DNA of 6,443 bases from an uncultured Clostridia bacterium (GTDB lineage: Bacteria > Bacillota > Clostridia > Christensenellales > UBA1242): the NCBI GenBank assembly GCA_944377765.1, contig CALWFX010000018.1, forward strand, positions 1 to 6,443. The letters run 5' to 3'. Shown here in pieces: positions 5,666-6,443 of the stretch. A program made the position numbers and the translations under genes. Within the stretch, counting starts at the first letter, position 1. The number at the start of each line of letters is the position of its first letter. Under the pieces are notes generated by a model, which was given only the letters and a program-made list of their open reading frames with translations, did no database searches and was not told where the DNA came from.

Positions 5666-6443
5666 ATGTTTGATGTTGTTGTTATCGGTGGCGGAGTTGT
5701 TGGAACTTCTGTGTTTAATAAACTTGTGAGAATGGGTAAAAAAGTGGCACTTATTGATAAAGCATCAGATGTTGCAACAGGGGCAAGCAAGGCAAACAGC
5801 GCAATCATCCACGCAGGCTATGACCCTGTGCCAAACACTCTTAAAGCAAAACTTAATGTGGAAGGTTCAAATTTATATCCAATGCTATGTAAAAGACTTA
5901 ACATTCCGCTTAAAAATTGCGGAGCATTGGTTGTTGGTGACGATGTTGAAAAAATTAATAACCTTTATGAGCGTGGAAAGAAAAATGGTGTTAAAAAACT
6001 TTCAATATTAAATAGAGAAGAATTATTAAAAATCGTGCCAGACCTTCAAGAAGGTATAACAGTTGGGCTTTATGCAAAAACTTCCAGCATAATAAGTCCT
6101 TATCTTTATGCAATTGCCATTTGCGAAGAAGGAATTATAAATGGTGGACAAGTTTTTTTGGAAGAAGATATTGTTAAAGTTGTTAAAAATGATGAAGGAT
6201 ATTTAATTAAAACAAAGAAAAGCGAATTTCAAACAAAATATATTGTAAACAGCGCAGGTGCAGGCTACAACGAAGTTGCAAAAATTTTGGGAACAGAAAA
6301 ATATAATATCGTTTTTGGACGCGGAGAATATTTTGTTTTTGCAAAAACGTCAACAACAAAAGTGCCTTTAACAATTTTCCCACTTCCAACTGCAAAAGGC
6401 AAAGGTGTTTTGTTAACACCAACAGTTGATGGAAATTATCTTG
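5666..6443 (+). CDS. glpA: FAD-dependent glycerol-3-phosphate dehydrogenase, GlpA/GlpO-like (3' end outside window)
   Basis: The frame is open from the ATG at 5666 to the window edge (259 codons plus one base), preceded by AAAGGAG at 5653-5659 with six-base spacing. It would oxidise glycerol-3-phosphate to dihydroxyacetone phosphate, passing electrons to FAD and then to a partner, quinone or oxygen. The N-terminus carries the FAD-binding Rossmann motif VVVIGGGVVGTS (4-15) with Asp31 at the end of the second strand, then DVATGASKANSAIIHAGYDP (35-54), a hallmark of COG0579 dehydrogenases. IVNSAGAGYNEVAKILG (193-209) resembles the second FAD-contacting region, and GRGEYFVF (218-225) and LPTAKGKGVLLTPTVDGN (240-257) match the start of the substrate domain. 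Members average well over 400 residues, so perhaps half is missing. L-2-hydroxyglutarate oxidase (LhgO) is a related alternative, but the divergent glycerol kinase favours glycerol-3-phosphate. In many anaerobes such a gene is followed by a second flavoprotein and a DUF1667 protein; that region is off the window. Confidence 0.88.
   Translation, partial: MFDVVVIGGGVVGTSVFNKLVRMGKKVALIDKASDVATGASKANSAIIHAGYDPVPNTLKAKLNVEGSNLYPMLCKRLNIPLKNCGALVVGDDVEKINNLYERGKKNGVKKLSILNREELLKIVPDLQEGITVGLYAKTSSIISPYLYAIAICEEGIINGGQVFLEEDIVKVVKNDEGYLIKTKKSEFQTKYIVNSAGAGYNEVAKILGTEKYNIVFGRGEYFVFAKTSTTKVPLTIFPLPTAKGKGVLLTPTVDGNYL

Noticed and set aside
5754..6011. Plus-strand frame of 85 codons inside the FAD dehydrogenase
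   Set aside because: It is an out-of-frame shadow. The frame from 5666 carries the Shine-Dalgarno and the FAD-binding motifs and stays open to the edge.
1..6443. CRISPR array, tRNA or rRNA genes, insertion sequence or phage att site
   Set aside because: No spaced direct repeats, no cloverleaf or rRNA-like conserved sequence, no transposase frame and no terminal repeats were seen on either strand by eye.

Overview
The window is AT-rich, with A/T-dominated codons, purine-rich Shine-Dalgarno sites, TAA stops at all five gene ends that are visible, and no in-frame TGA inside a gene. This points to a low-GC, Firmicutes-like bacterium using the standard code, probably an anaerobe close to Clostridia or an uncultured gut relative. 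The taxonomic call is inference from composition and gene content only.

The layout has three transcription blocks. (1) Positions 1-1371, + strand: the 3' part of a gene that resembles the C-terminal half of DapB-like / 2,4-diaminopentanoate dehydrogenase-like oxidoreductases and ends in a very Cys/His-rich tail, followed closely by thymidylate kinase (tmk). An AT-rich hairpin near 1389-1416 lies between tmk and the convergent block and could terminate both. (2) Positions 1460-5535, - strand: a compact four-gene run read from right to left. It holds glycerol kinase (glpK), an alpha/beta hydrolase of the monoacylglycerol lipase / lysophospholipase type with a 163-residue Lys/Thr-rich extension, a YhhN/TMEM86-family membrane protein (lysoplasmalogenase-like), and a GNAT acetyltransferase. 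Gaps between these genes are only 9-17 bases (17 after the ATG-corrected glpK). (3) Positions 5666-6443, + strand: the 5' part of an FAD-dependent glycerol-3-phosphate dehydrogenase (GlpA/GlpO-like), cut by the window edge.

Blocks 2 and 3 diverge from a short control region (5536-5665). There, two good sigma-A-type promoters appear to share one palindromic -35 heptamer (TTGACAA), and each has a TAAAAT -10 lying inside one arm of a perfect 12-base inverted repeat. The repeat is centred on the shared -35.

The genes read as one pathway. A lipase/lysophospholipase and a possible lysoplasmalogenase would release glycerol or glycerophospho-compounds from (ether) lipids. GlpK would make glycerol-3-phosphate and the FAD enzyme would oxidise it to dihydroxyacetone phosphate. 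The single-gene functions of glpK, tmk and the FAD dehydrogenase are well supported by motifs. The lipid-salvage reading of the whole unit is inference.
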